From Blautia wexlerae DSM 19850 (GTDB taxonomy: Bacteria; Bacillota; Clostridia; Lachnospirales; Lachnospiraceae), in assembly GCF_025148125.1 (NCBI RefSeq), contig NZ_CP102267.1, positions 509,001 to 573,000 on the forward strand: a stretch of 64,000 nucleotides of DNA, given 5' to 3'. The notes beneath the pieces were generated by a model. That model made no database searches and was not told the DNA's origin. It saw only the letters and a program-made list of their open reading frames with translations. A program made the translations under genes and the position numbers. Numbering within the stretch: position 1 is the first letter of the stretch; each line of letters begins with the position of its first letter. This document shows positions 36,792 through 45,556 of the stretch, one piece after another.

Positions 36792-37397
36792 TTGCACCAA
36801 ATCGCTGCGCAATGGCCTGCCAAGGCTATGGCGCAGATTTTTATCACAGGAAATACAGGAATTGATGCTTTGCACTATACGGTGAGAAATGATTTTTATC
36901 ATCCGGAGATAGAATGGGCAAAAGGCAGCAGACTGATTGCTGTGACAGCACACAGAAGGGAGAATCTGGGAGAACCCATGCGTGATATGTTCCGGGCTAT
37001 ACGCAGGATCGTGGAGGAATTTACAGATGTGAAGGTTATTTATCCTGTACATTTGAATCCGCAGGTCAGAAAAATCGCAGATGAGGAATTCGGTGGATGT
37101 GAGAGAATACATCTGATCGAACCGTTGGATGTGGTAGAATTCCATAATCTGATGAAAGCCAGTTATCTGATTATGACAGACAGTGGCGGAATCGAGGAAG
37201 AAGCTCCTGCACTGGGAAAACCTGTACTGGTCATGAGAGATACAACAGAACGTCCGGAAGGTGTGGAAGCCGGAACCTTAAAGCTTGCAGGCACGAAGAT
37301 GGAGGATATTTACAGAGAATGCAGGAGGCTTCTTACAGAGCCGGAGATTTACAGAAGAATGAGTGAGGCCAGAAATAAAGAATTGCCCCATGACTGA
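36792..37397 (+). pseudogene. wecB: C-terminal fragment of UDP-N-acetylglucosamine 2-epimerase
   Basis: From about 36837 the frame encodes the second half of a WecB/MnaA-type epimerase: FITGNTGIDAL, VTAHRRENLG, IYPVHLNPQVR, IMTDSGGIEEEAPALGKPVL and the RPEGVEAG segment. The N-terminal Rossmann half (about 180 residues) is absent and the C-terminus is cut at SEARNK, where intact enzymes continue with a PYGDG segment. It has no fitting start. It follows the surface operon by about 80 bases and marks an old recombination boundary. Confidence 0.85.
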
Positions 37398-37671
37398 AAC
37401 AGAGAAAAAAGCTGTTGGCAGATATCTGGACTGGCATACCGGGATTTTGCTGGAAACAGATGGGAAAATGGGAATCTACAGGAAAGAGAGTGGGAAACTT
37501 ATTTATAAAGAAAAGGCTGATTCCGAAGACGGGTATCTTGGTATGTATCTTTTTCTTATGGGAAAATATCCGCTATACACAGGCGAAGCAGGATGGATAT
37601 GCATGGAATGCGGAAAATTGTATGGATTATATGAAAGAAAAATAAAAACAGGATTTATACTGTGTGCATGA
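37390..37671 (+). CDS. Short hypothetical protein after the wecB fragment
   Basis: A frame of 93 residues starting at ATG 37390, overlapping the end of the epimerase fragment. It has Cys pairs near the end (WICMECGKLYGLYERK) that could be a partial zinc site, and no signal peptide. No ribosome site is convincing. It may be a relic from the same recombination. Confidence 0.3.
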   Translation: MTETEKKAVGRYLDWHTGILLETDGKMGIYRKESGKLIYKEKADSEDGYLGMYLFLMGKYPLYTGEAGWICMECGKLYGLYERKIKTGFILCA

Positions 37672-37706
37672 TTTTGCGCAGAATGAATAAACTAATAATA
37701 AAGAAT

Positions 37707-37740
37707 AAAAGAGGTACTGCTAAACAGCGGTGCCTCTTTT
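37707..37740 (+). terminator. Intrinsic terminator
   Basis: AAAAGAGGTACTGCT and AGCGGTGCCTCTTTT form a near-perfect hairpin ending in T4, before the YdcZ-type gene. Confidence 0.85.
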
Positions 37741-37799
37741 CGACATAAAAATGATTACCGGAGTAAGCAGAATGATCATATATCCAGGAGGGCATATTT

Positions 37800-38234
37800 A
37801 TGTGGGGATTTATAGTGGCATTGATTTCGGGAGCACTGATGAGTATTCAGGGAGTTTTTAATACGGAAGTGACAAAGCAGACCAGCCTTTGGGTATCGAC
37901 CGGCTGGGTGCAGCTGTCAGCTTTTGCAGTCTGTGTTTTGGCCTGGCTTTTCACAGGACGGGAAAGTGTGGCTGCACTCTGGCAGGTGGACAATAAATAT
38001 ACACTTCTTGGCGGAGTGATCGGAGCGTTTATTACCATTACAGTAATCCAGAGTATGGGAGCCCTTGGACCTGCAAAGGCAGCAATGCTGATCGTTATTT
38101 CGCAGCTGGCAGTTGCTTATGTAATTGAATTATTTGGATTGTTTGGGGTAGATAAAGAACCCTTTGAATGGCGCAAAATCCTTGGATTGCTGATCGCGAT
38201 TTCCGGAATTGTTATATTTAAGTGGCAAAAATAA
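37800..38234 (+). CDS. YdcZ/DUF606-type DMT-family small membrane protein
   Basis: A 144-residue protein with five hydrophobic segments, matching the YdcZ (DUF606) branch of the drug/metabolite transporter superfamily: ISGALMSIQGVFNTEVTKQ at the start, a central GAFITITVIQSM stretch and WRKILGLLIAISGI at the end. It is a half-size unit that would have to pair with itself. The substrate is unknown. The start is ATG 37800, eight bases after AGGAGG. It stands alone between the terminator and comEA. Confidence 0.82.
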   Translation: MWGFIVALISGALMSIQGVFNTEVTKQTSLWVSTGWVQLSAFAVCVLAWLFTGRESVAALWQVDNKYTLLGGVIGAFITITVIQSMGALGPAKAAMLIVISQLAVAYVIELFGLFGVDKEPFEWRKILGLLIAISGIVIFKWQK

Positions 38235-38329
38235 GAGTTTACTATTGTAAAATCATTAAGATTTCGTTACAATAAGGGTGGCATTATGGACAGGGGACTC
38301 TTACTCTGAGAAATAAGAGGAGGACCCTT

Positions 38330-39211
38330 ATGATAAAAATAAAAAACAGATGTTGTTATACTGTGATGCTGATATTGTGTGGAACTTTGTTTCTTACAGG
38401 ACTGACAGGATGTAAGAGCAGAGAGGCACAGTTTCTGATTGAAGGACTGCAGGAAGCGAAAGCAGAGGTGGATGCGGAGTCATCAGAAGAGAAAACATCA
38501 GGACAGAAGTCGAAGAAAGATACAGATGAGAAGAAAGCTGATACAGAGGACCGACAGAATGATGGTGGCAATTCTGCAGAGTTCCGGAAAAAACAGGCAG
38601 AATCAGATGGTTCAGATGCAGGTAATGGGACAGGAAGTGATTCCGGGAAACATACTTCAGATGCTGATATAGATAATGGGTCAGAAGCAGTTTCTGATAA
38701 GGAAATGCAGCAGGCAATGATCTATGTTGATGTCTGCGGAGCAGTTGCGAATCCGGGAGTTTTTCAGCTGGCAGCCGGGAGCCGGGTGTTTCAGGCGATT
38801 GAGGCAGCGGGAGGATATCTTCCCGAGGCAGCTCTAACCTGTGTAAACCGTGCAGGAGTTCTGACAGACGGACAGCAGCTTTATATTCTCACACAGGAAG
38901 AGATGGAGCGGCAGGGACTGGATCCGGCAGAGATGTCCGGAGCATCAGATGGACAGATGAATGGAAGTGCCGGGACAGGGCAGAACACGGGGATGACCGC
39001 TCAGGTTCAGCAGGATAACAGGATTAACATAAATACAGCAGATGAAGCTCAGCTTACTACGCTGACGGGGATCGGTGCAACACGTGCGCAGGCGATCATT
39101 GCCTACAGAGAAGAGAACGGGCCATTTGCTGCGATAGAGGATATTATGAATGTACAGGGTATCAAAGAAGGTACTTTTGCAAAGATAAAAGATGAGATAG
39201 TAGTAGGATAA
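38330..39211 (+). CDS. comEA: ComEA-type DNA-uptake lipoprotein
   Basis: A 293-residue surface DNA-binding protein. It has an N-terminal signal with a lipobox (LTGLTGC) and a long Ser/Glu/Asp/Gly-rich linker (about 30-130). An SLBB domain (IYVDVCGAVANPGVFQL, about 135-195) is followed by a C-terminal helix-hairpin-helix pair (INTADEAQLTTLTGIGATRAQAI, about 228-290) that binds double-stranded DNA. In competent Firmicutes ComEA receives DNA and passes it to ComEC; comEC is at 61809. The linker is unusually long and acidic. The start is ATG 38330 with GGAGG six bases upstream. It is followed by a response regulator after 10 bases. Confidence 0.9.
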   Translation: MIKIKNRCCYTVMLILCGTLFLTGLTGCKSREAQFLIEGLQEAKAEVDAESSEEKTSGQKSKKDTDEKKADTEDRQNDGGNSAEFRKKQAESDGSDAGNGTGSDSGKHTSDADIDNGSEAVSDKEMQQAMIYVDVCGAVANPGVFQLAAGSRVFQAIEAAGGYLPEAALTCVNRAGVLTDGQQLYILTQEEMERQGLDPAEMSGASDGQMNGSAGTGQNTGMTAQVQQDNRININTADEAQLTTLTGIGATRAQAIIAYREENGPFAAIEDIMNVQGIKEGTFAKIKDEIVVG

Positions 39212-39221
39212 GGAGAACCGA

Positions 39222-39914
39222 ATGAGCAGGAAAGTTTTGGTAGTAGATGATGAGAAACTGATCGTAAAAGGAATCCGTTTTAGTCTGGAACAGGATGGTA
39301 TGGAGGTAGACTGCGCTTATGATGGAGAAGAGGCAGTAGAGAAAGCAAAAGATAAAAAATATGATATTATCCTTCTGGATCTGATGCTGCCGAAGATGGA
39401 CGGGCTGGAAGTATGCCAGCAGATCCGCGAATTTTCCAATGTGCCGATCGTGATGCTGACAGCTAAGGGCGAGGATATGGATAAGATCCTTGGTCTTGAA
39501 TATGGTGCGGATGATTATATCACCAAACCGTTCAATATCCTGGAAGTTAAGGCACGTATCAAAGCGATCATGCGCCGTGCGGGAAGCGACCACGAGGAGA
39601 AAGAAAAGGCAAAGAGCATTCAGGTGGGCGATCTTCGTATGGACTGTGAAGGCAGACGTGTATTTATTGCAGGTAGAGAGATTAATTTGACAGCAAAGGA
39701 ATTTGATGTACTGGAGCTTCTGGTATTTAATCCAAATAAAGTATACAGTCGTGAGAACCTGCTGAACATTGTATGGGGATATGAGTATCCGGGTGATGTA
39801 CGTACTGTGGATGTACATATCCGCCGTCTCCGTGAGAAGATTGAAACCAATCCAAGTGAACCGAAATATGTACACACCAAATGGGGTGTCGGATATTATT
39901 TCCAGGCTCAATAA
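39222..39914 (+). CDS. OmpR/PhoB-family response regulator
   Basis: A 230-residue regulator. Receiver domain (1-118): DDEK at 9-12, phospho-acceptor Asp in ILLDLMLPKMDG, switch Thr/Lys in MLTAKG and TKPFN. The C-terminal winged helix (about 130-228) carries NLTAKEFDVLELLV and VHIRRLREKIE. It follows comEA by 10 bases but is closed by a strong terminator at once, without a kinase next to it. The matching HAMP-type kinase is most probably at 59403, 19.5 kb away. Confidence 0.94.
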   Translation: MSRKVLVVDDEKLIVKGIRFSLEQDGMEVDCAYDGEEAVEKAKDKKYDIILLDLMLPKMDGLEVCQQIREFSNVPIVMLTAKGEDMDKILGLEYGADDYITKPFNILEVKARIKAIMRRAGSDHEEKEKAKSIQVGDLRMDCEGRRVFIAGREINLTAKEFDVLELLVFNPNKVYSRENLLNIVWGYEYPGDVRTVDVHIRRLREKIETNPSEPKYVHTKWGVGYYFQAQ

Positions 39915-39933
39915 AAAGAACGCATGAAACAGG

Positions 39934-39981
39934 CAGACCACATTTTATGAAACAAAGATCATAAAATGTGGTCTGTTTTTT
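39934..39981 (+). terminator. Strong intrinsic terminator after the response regulator
   Basis: CAGACCACATTTTATGA pairs perfectly with TCATAAAATGTGGTCTG, followed by T6. It ends the comEA-regulator transcript. Confidence 0.92.
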
Positions 39982-39991
39982 GTTAGGACTG

Positions 39992-40036
39992 ATTGTGACG
40001 CACATCTTGCAGAAAGCCTTTTTCAGACATGCTCTA
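39992..40036. repeat. Remnant of the TAGAGTGTGTCTG inverted-repeat element
   Basis: 45 bases equal the reverse complement of 3606-3650 with three mismatches, i.e. one arm end only. It lies between the regulator terminator and the formate dehydrogenase promoter, at the left edge of the region that separates the regulator from its likely kinase. The rest of the 353-base gap is AT-rich and holds the promoter below. Confidence 0.8.
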
Positions 40037-40176
40037 GAGAAAGAGTGGCAGTTCAGTTTAGTTTGGTGTACATCTGAGATGGTTTATCATTGAACAAAGC
40101 TGATAAAAATTAAACAAACAAAACAAACATCTATAGAGGAAAATGATAAAAAATTAGAAAATTTCTATAAATGCGC

Positions 40177-40205
40177 TTGTGAAAATGACGAAAAAGGCAT
40201 ATAAT
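40177..40205 (+). promoter_or_regulatory. Promoter of the formate dehydrogenase operon
   Basis: TTGTGA (40177-40182), 17-bp spacer, TATAAT (40200-40205), 62 bases before the first start codon. Confidence 0.75.
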
Positions 40206-40267
40206 TAACGTTACAATATGTAAAGAGTGCAATAAAAAGAGAAAAACAGGTATAAGGAGGGTGCGAA

Positions 40268-40750
40268 ATGCTAGATCAGTCATTTTATCAGAAAGCGGAT
40301 GAGATCATTGCTTTCTATGGTAAAAAGCCGGCATCACTGATTCCGATCATGCAGGATATTCAGGGGGTGTACAGATATCTCCCGGAAGAATTGCTTACAT
40401 ATGTTGCGGAGCAGATCGGTGTGACAGAAGCGAAAGCGTTCAGTGTTGCCACATTTTATGAGAATTTCTCATTTGATGCGAAAGGTAAATATGTGATCAA
40501 GGTCTGTGACGGAACAGCCTGTCATGTAAGAAAATCAATACCGGTTCTGGAGGAACTTTATAAGAAACTGGGGCTGTCAAAGACAAAGAAGACGACAGAC
40601 GATATGATGTTTACTGTGGAAACAGTTTCCTGTCTTGGTGCCTGCGGACTTGCACCGACTATGATGGTCAATGAAGAGGTATATCCGAGAATGACTCCGG
40701 AGAAGGCAGATGAGCTGATTGATAAACTGAGAGGGGGCGAACAGGGATGA
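40268..40750 (+). CDS. NuoE/HydC-like [2Fe-2S] subunit of NAD-dependent formate dehydrogenase
   Basis: A 160-residue thioredoxin-fold ferredoxin subunit (24-kDa Complex I type). Four Cys ligands of one [2Fe-2S] cluster are seen: CDGTAC (near 79-84) and CLGAC (near 120-124). It pairs with the NuoF/HydB-like protein to form the electron-input/output module that reacts with NAD(H). In bifurcating hydrogenases and formate dehydrogenases this subunit belongs to the bifurcation core. The start is ATG 40268 after AAGGAGG; it overlaps the next gene by 4 bases. Confidence 0.93.
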   Translation: MLDQSFYQKADEIIAFYGKKPASLIPIMQDIQGVYRYLPEELLTYVAEQIGVTEAKAFSVATFYENFSFDAKGKYVIKVCDGTACHVRKSIPVLEELYKKLGLSKTKKTTDDMMFTVETVSCLGACGLAPTMMVNEEVYPRMTPEKADELIDKLRGGEQG

Positions 40751-42624
40751 TCCAGAATAAGGAAGTATTGGAGCAGATCAGAGAAGAAGCTGTGAAAGAA
40801 CTTAATTCTTATGACTGTCGTATTCTTGTCTGTTCAGGTACCGGATGTGTGGCAACCGGTTCTCAGAAAATCTATGAGAAATTCATGGAGATTGCCAAAG
40901 ATGCTCCGGGAGTTACCATTGAGTTTGGACCTCATGACAAAGATGCACATGTAGGTGTAAAGAAAACAGGATGTCAGGGTGTCTGTGAGCTTGGACCACT
41001 TGTTCGTATCCAGAAAGGCGACGATGTGATCCAGTATACGAAGGTTCAGATCGAAGACTGCCAGGAGATTTTTGAGAAGAGTGTTCAGGGTAATGAGACT
41101 ATCGAGAGACTGCTTTATCAGAAAGGCGGTAAAGTAAGCCGCGGACCGGAAGATATTCCGTTTATCGCGAAACAGACCCGTATTGTTTTGAAGAACTGTG
41201 GTAAGTTTGATGCAGAATCTCTGAATGAGTACATAGCAAGCGGCGGTTTCCAGGCTCTGGAGAAAGCAATGTTTGAGATGGATCCGGATCTGGTTATTGA
41301 TCAGGTTGATAAATCCGGTATCCGCGGACGTGGTGGCGGCGGCTTCCCGGCAGGTAAGAAATGGATTCAGGTAGCACGCCAGGCTGATCCTGTTCATTAT
41401 GTGGTTTGTAACGGTGATGAGGGTGACCCGGGAGCATTTATGGATGGTTCTGTAATGGAAGGTGATCCTTACCGTCTGATCGAGGGTATGATGCTTGCAG
41501 CTTACGCAGTAAGAGCACAGCATGGTTATATTTATGTACGTGCGGAGTATCCTCAGTCTGTAGCACGACTGAAACACGCTATCGCAGTTCTGGAAGAAGT
41601 GGGACTGTTAGGCGATGACATCCTTGGAACAGGATTTTCCTTCCATATGCATATCAATCGTGGTGCAGGAGCTTTCGTATGTGGCGAGGGTTCTGCCCTG
41701 ACTGCATCTATCGAAGGAAGCAGAGGCATGCCCCGTGTAAAACCGCCCCGTACAGTTGAACAGGGATTATGGGCGAAACCTACTGTTCTGAATAACGTAG
41801 AAACTTATGCAAATATTCCGGAGATTATTCTCAAAGGTGCAGATTGGTACAGAAGTATCGGTACAGAGGGATCACCTGGAACAAAAACCTTCTCACTGAC
41901 AGGTTCTATTGAGAATACAGGTCTGATCGAGGTCCCGATGGGAACAACCTTAAGAGAAATCATTTTTGATATCGGCGGAGGACTGAAATCCGGTGCTGCG
42001 TTTAAGGCTGTTCAGATCGGTGGACCATCCGGTGGATGTCTGACAGAAGAACATTTGGATGTACCTCTTGATTTCGACTCTGTTAAGAAATATGGTGCGA
42101 TCGTTGGTTCCGGTGGTCTGGTAGTTATGGATGAACATACCTGTATGGTAGAGGTTGCACGTTTCTTTATGGGCTTCACCCAGAGAGAATCCTGCGGTAA
42201 ATGTGGTCCCTGCCGTATCGGCACCAAGCGTATGCTTGAAATCCTTGAGAGGATCGTAGACGGAAAGGGTGAAGTAGAGGATCTGGATAAACTGGAGCAT
42301 CTTGGAAACTTTATCAAGGACCGTTCACTCTGCGGACTTGGAAAGAGTGCACCGCTTCCTGTACTTTCCACATTAAGAAACTTCAGAGATGAATATGTAG
42401 AGCATATTGTTGATAAAAAGTGCGCGGCTCATGTATGTAAGGCAATGCGTTCTTATGTGATCGATCCTGAGAAATGTAAAGGATGTACCAAGTGTGCGAG
42501 AAACTGTCCGGTTGGTGCGATCACAGGCAATAAGAAAGAGCCTCACAGCATTGATACCTCCAAGTGTATTAAGTGCGGAACATGTCTGGAAAATTGTGTA
42601 TTCGGCGCAATTTCTGTGAATTAA
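40747..42624 (+). CDS. NuoF/HydB-like flavin and iron-sulfur subunit
   Basis: A 625-residue fusion: an N-terminal thioredoxin-like [2Fe-2S] domain (CSGTGCVATGS, CQGVCELGP), an FMN/NADH-binding 51-kDa core (RGRGGGGFPAGKKW near 196-209, CNGDEGDPGAFMD) and the [4Fe-4S] motif ESCGKCGPCRIGTK (near 479-492). The C-terminus has two [4Fe-4S] ferredoxin clusters (CKGCTKCARNCPVG and CIKCGTCLENC). It matches HydB of electron-bifurcating [FeFe] hydrogenases. Here it serves the formate dehydrogenase encoded next, 13 bases downstream. With NuoE/HydC it could couple NAD and ferredoxin to formate; this is inferred from the architecture. Confidence 0.94.
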   Translation: MIQNKEVLEQIREEAVKELNSYDCRILVCSGTGCVATGSQKIYEKFMEIAKDAPGVTIEFGPHDKDAHVGVKKTGCQGVCELGPLVRIQKGDDVIQYTKVQIEDCQEIFEKSVQGNETIERLLYQKGGKVSRGPEDIPFIAKQTRIVLKNCGKFDAESLNEYIASGGFQALEKAMFEMDPDLVIDQVDKSGIRGRGGGGFPAGKKWIQVARQADPVHYVVCNGDEGDPGAFMDGSVMEGDPYRLIEGMMLAAYAVRAQHGYIYVRAEYPQSVARLKHAIAVLEEVGLLGDDILGTGFSFHMHINRGAGAFVCGEGSALTASIEGSRGMPRVKPPRTVEQGLWAKPTVLNNVETYANIPEIILKGADWYRSIGTEGSPGTKTFSLTGSIENTGLIEVPMGTTLREIIFDIGGGLKSGAAFKAVQIGGPSGGCLTEEHLDVPLDFDSVKKYGAIVGSGGLVVMDEHTCMVEVARFFMGFTQRESCGKCGPCRIGTKRMLEILERIVDGKGEVEDLDKLEHLGNFIKDRSLCGLGKSAPLPVLSTLRNFRDEYVEHIVDKKCAAHVCKAMRSYVIDPEKCKGCTKCARNCPVGAITGNKKEPHSIDTSKCIKCGTCLENCVFGAISVN

Positions 42625-42637
42625 GGAGGGTGAAAAG

Positions 42638-45346
42638 ATGATTCATTTGACAATAGATGGAATTCCTGTAGAAGTGGAAAAAGGTACGACCATTCTGCAG
42701 GCTGCCAGACAGATCGGAGTGGAGATTCCTACACTCTGCTATCTGGAAGATGTATTGCCGGATGGTTCCTGTCGTTTGTGCGTGGTAGAAGTAACAAACA
42801 ATGGAAGAACCAAATTTGATACGGCATGTACACTTCGCTGCTCAGAGGGTGATGAAGTACAGACAATGTCAGAGAAGGTAGTTGCATATCGTAAAGATAC
42901 CCTTGACCTCCTTCTTTCTGACCATCGTGTACACTGCTTCTCCTGTGAGGCAAACGGTGACTGTAAATTACAGGACTACTGTTTTGAATATGGTGTGACT
43001 GAGACAAGCTATCCCGGTGAAATGAAGGATATGCCGATAGATGATACCAATAAATTCTTTACCTATGATCCAAGCCTGTGTATTCTCTGCCATCGCTGCG
43101 TGAATACATGTAAGGAGATTGTGGGAAGAGGTGCCATCGACACTATGGATCGTGGTTTCCAGTCAGTGATCGGTGCACATTACAAACATAAATGGAACGA
43201 AGGTATCTGTGAATCCTGCGGTAACTGTGTACAGGCCTGTCCGACAGGTGCACTGACCATGAAGCGCAGAAAGAAATACCGTCCGTACCAGATTGACAAG
43301 AAGGTTCTGACTACCTGTCCTCACTGTGCAACAGGCTGCCAGTATTATCTCCTTGTAAAAGACGGAAAGATCGTAGATACAGAAGCTGTAAACGGACCGT
43401 CCAACAAAGGGCTGCTCTGTGTTAAGGGACGCAGCGGATGTTTCGATTTCGTACAGTCACCGGAGCGTATTAAATATCCGCTGATCAAGAATAAAGAGAC
43501 AGGTGAATTCGAACGTGCAACATGGGATGAGGCCCTGGATCTTGTTGCTTCCAAATTTATGGAGATCAGGAAACAGTACGGCTCTGATTCCCTTGCAGGT
43601 TTTGCATGCTCCAGATCACCTAATGAAGATATTTACATGGTACAGAAGATGGTTCGCTGCTGCTTCGGCACCAACAATACAGACAACTGTGCACGTGTAT
43701 GTCATTCCGCATCTGTAGCAGGTCTTGCGATGACTCTTGGCTCAGGTGCCATGACAAACCCAATTGAGGATATCACAAAGAATGCAGATCTGATCATGCT
43801 GGTTGGTTCCAACCCTGAGGAAGCACATCCTGTAGTCGGCATGCAGATCCGTCAGGCTATCAAGAGAGGCTGTAAGCTGATCGTAGTTGATCCTCGTGAT
43901 ATCGGTCTGGCTAAGAAAGCAGATATCCATCTGAAACTGAAACCTGGTACAAATGTTGCTTTTGCAAACGGCATCATGAATGTGATCCTTTCTGAAGGTC
44001 TTCAGGATGACAAGTTCATTGCAGAGCGTACCGAAGGTTTTGAAGAATTAAAGGAAATCGTAAAAGATTACACACCTGAGAAGGTAGCTGAAATCTGCCA
44101 CATTGACGCAGACGATCTGAGAAAAGCAGCGATCATGTATGCAAAAGCTGACCGCGCTCCAATCATCTACTGTCTTGGTGTAACCGAACATTCCACAGGT
44201 ACAGAGGGCGTTATGTCCATGTCCAATATGGCAATGATGGTTGGTAAGCTTGGACGTGAAGGCTGTGGTGTTAACCCGCTTCGTGGACAGAATAACGTAC
44301 AGGGTGCCTGCGATATGGGTGCTCAGCCGAATGTGTATCCCGGATATCAGAAGGTTACTGATCCTGCAGTTCGTGAGAAATTCGAGAAAGCATGGGGTGT
44401 AAAACTTGATCCGAATATAGGAACTCATGCAACTGATGTATTCCCGAAAGCAATCACAGGCGAGATCAAAGGTCTGTATATCTATGGTGAGGACCCGGTA
44501 GTTACTGATCCGGATACCACACACATTATCAAAGCATTAAAGAGTCTTGATTTCTTTGTACTTCAGGAACTTTTCATGACAGAGACAGCTCAGTATGCAG
44601 ATGTTATCCTTCCTGGTGTAAGCTATGCAGAGAAAGAGGGTACATTTACCAATACAGAGCGCCGCGTACAGAGAGTCCGCAAGGCTGTCACAGTACCTGG
44701 AGAGATGAGACTGGATACAGATATTATTATTGATCTGATGAACCGCATGGGATATCCGCAGCCACATCTGACTTCTGCTCAGATCATGGATGAGATCGCA
44801 TCCCTGACACCGAGCTTCGCAGGTATCAGCCATGAACGTCTTGACAGTGAAGAAGTTCATGGACAGGGACTTCAGTGGCCATGTACCTCCAAGGATCATC
44901 CGGGAACACCGATCATGCATGTTGGTAAATTCTCCCGTGGTCTTGGCTGGTTCTACCCTGCAAAATATGTACCGTCAGCAGAGCTTCCGGATGAGGAATA
45001 TCCGATCATCCTTATGACAGGACGTATTCTGTATCATTATACAACAAGAGCCATGACGGGAAAGACACCTGAGCTTATGGAGATCGAAGGTAAGTCATTT
45101 ATCGAAATGAACATCGTAGATGCCGATAAGCTGGGTATCAAAAACGGTGATAAAGTCAGAGTTTCTTCCAGACGAGGATCCATTGAATCTACCGCACGTG
45201 TAGGTACGAAGACCTCACCGGGTGAGAGCTGGATGCCATTCCACTTCCCGGATGGAAATGCAAACTGGCTGACCAACGCCGCACTTGACAAATACGCAAG
45301 AATTCCTGAATATAAGGTATGCGCAATTAAGATTGAGAAAGCATAA
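42638..45346 (+). CDS. fdhA: Formate dehydrogenase catalytic subunit (molybdo/tungsto-bis-MGD, Cys form)
   Basis: A 902-residue fusion. Residues 1-80 are a [2Fe-2S] domain (CYLEDVLPDGSCRLC). Then comes a NuoG-type His/Cys cluster (HCFSCEANGDCKLQDYC), two [4Fe-4S] clusters (about 140-210), a further [4Fe-4S] in the CPHCATGC segment, and the bis-MGD catalytic domain. The active-site residue is Cys355, followed by His356, encoded TGT in CARVCHSASVAGL, where selenoproteins have Sec. It oxidises formate or reduces CO2 in the cytoplasm. Start ATG 42638 after AAGGAGG. Its partners are the two genes upstream. Confidence 0.94.
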   Translation: MIHLTIDGIPVEVEKGTTILQAARQIGVEIPTLCYLEDVLPDGSCRLCVVEVTNNGRTKFDTACTLRCSEGDEVQTMSEKVVAYRKDTLDLLLSDHRVHCFSCEANGDCKLQDYCFEYGVTETSYPGEMKDMPIDDTNKFFTYDPSLCILCHRCVNTCKEIVGRGAIDTMDRGFQSVIGAHYKHKWNEGICESCGNCVQACPTGALTMKRRKKYRPYQIDKKVLTTCPHCATGCQYYLLVKDGKIVDTEAVNGPSNKGLLCVKGRSGCFDFVQSPERIKYPLIKNKETGEFERATWDEALDLVASKFMEIRKQYGSDSLAGFACSRSPNEDIYMVQKMVRCCFGTNNTDNCARVCHSASVAGLAMTLGSGAMTNPIEDITKNADLIMLVGSNPEEAHPVVGMQIRQAIKRGCKLIVVDPRDIGLAKKADIHLKLKPGTNVAFANGIMNVILSEGLQDDKFIAERTEGFEELKEIVKDYTPEKVAEICHIDADDLRKAAIMYAKADRAPIIYCLGVTEHSTGTEGVMSMSNMAMMVGKLGREGCGVNPLRGQNNVQGACDMGAQPNVYPGYQKVTDPAVREKFEKAWGVKLDPNIGTHATDVFPKAITGEIKGLYIYGEDPVVTDPDTTHIIKALKSLDFFVLQELFMTETAQYADVILPGVSYAEKEGTFTNTERRVQRVRKAVTVPGEMRLDTDIIIDLMNRMGYPQPHLTSAQIMDEIASLTPSFAGISHERLDSEEVHGQGLQWPCTSKDHPGTPIMHVGKFSRGLGWFYPAKYVPSAELPDEEYPIILMTGRILYHYTTRAMTGKTPELMEIEGKSFIEMNIVDADKLGIKNGDKVRVSSRRGSIESTARVGTKTSPGESWMPFHFPDGNANWLTNAALDKYARIPEYKVCAIKIEKA

Positions 45347-45390
45347 AACAATATCGGAGACAAAGTTCCGGATCTGATATCGTAAATATT

Positions 45391-45439
45391 ATATGGGGCT
45401 GTCGCACATGGATCTGCTGTCCTTGCGGCAGCTCCATAT
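45391..45439 (+). terminator. Hairpin after fdhA, possible weak terminator
   Basis: ATATGGGGCTGTCGCA pairs with TGCGGCAGCTCCATAT. The tail is TCCTTTAT, with few Ts, so termination may be partial. It separates the dehydrogenase operon from the sensory hydrogenase gene. Confidence 0.55.
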
Positions 45440-45556
45440 TCCTTTATGAAAAGGCAAAAATAATCATTCGGCAGTACATCATTCTGTGAAAGTACGGAAC
45501 GGTTACAGATAATTTTTTGTGAAAAATATAGTGTTACATAATAAGGAGTACGAGGC

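Noticed and set aside
36792..37397. Functional UDP-GlcNAc 2-epimerase
   Set aside because: The N-terminal half and the C-terminal end are both missing; no usable start.
39162..39941. 259-codon minus-strand frame opposite the OmpR-type regulator
   Set aside because: Pure antisense shadow spanning the comEA end and the regulator, with no start signal.
43700..43702. Selenocysteine codon in formate dehydrogenase
   Set aside because: The active-site codon is TGT (Cys), and the frame has no internal TGA, so no SECIS is needed.
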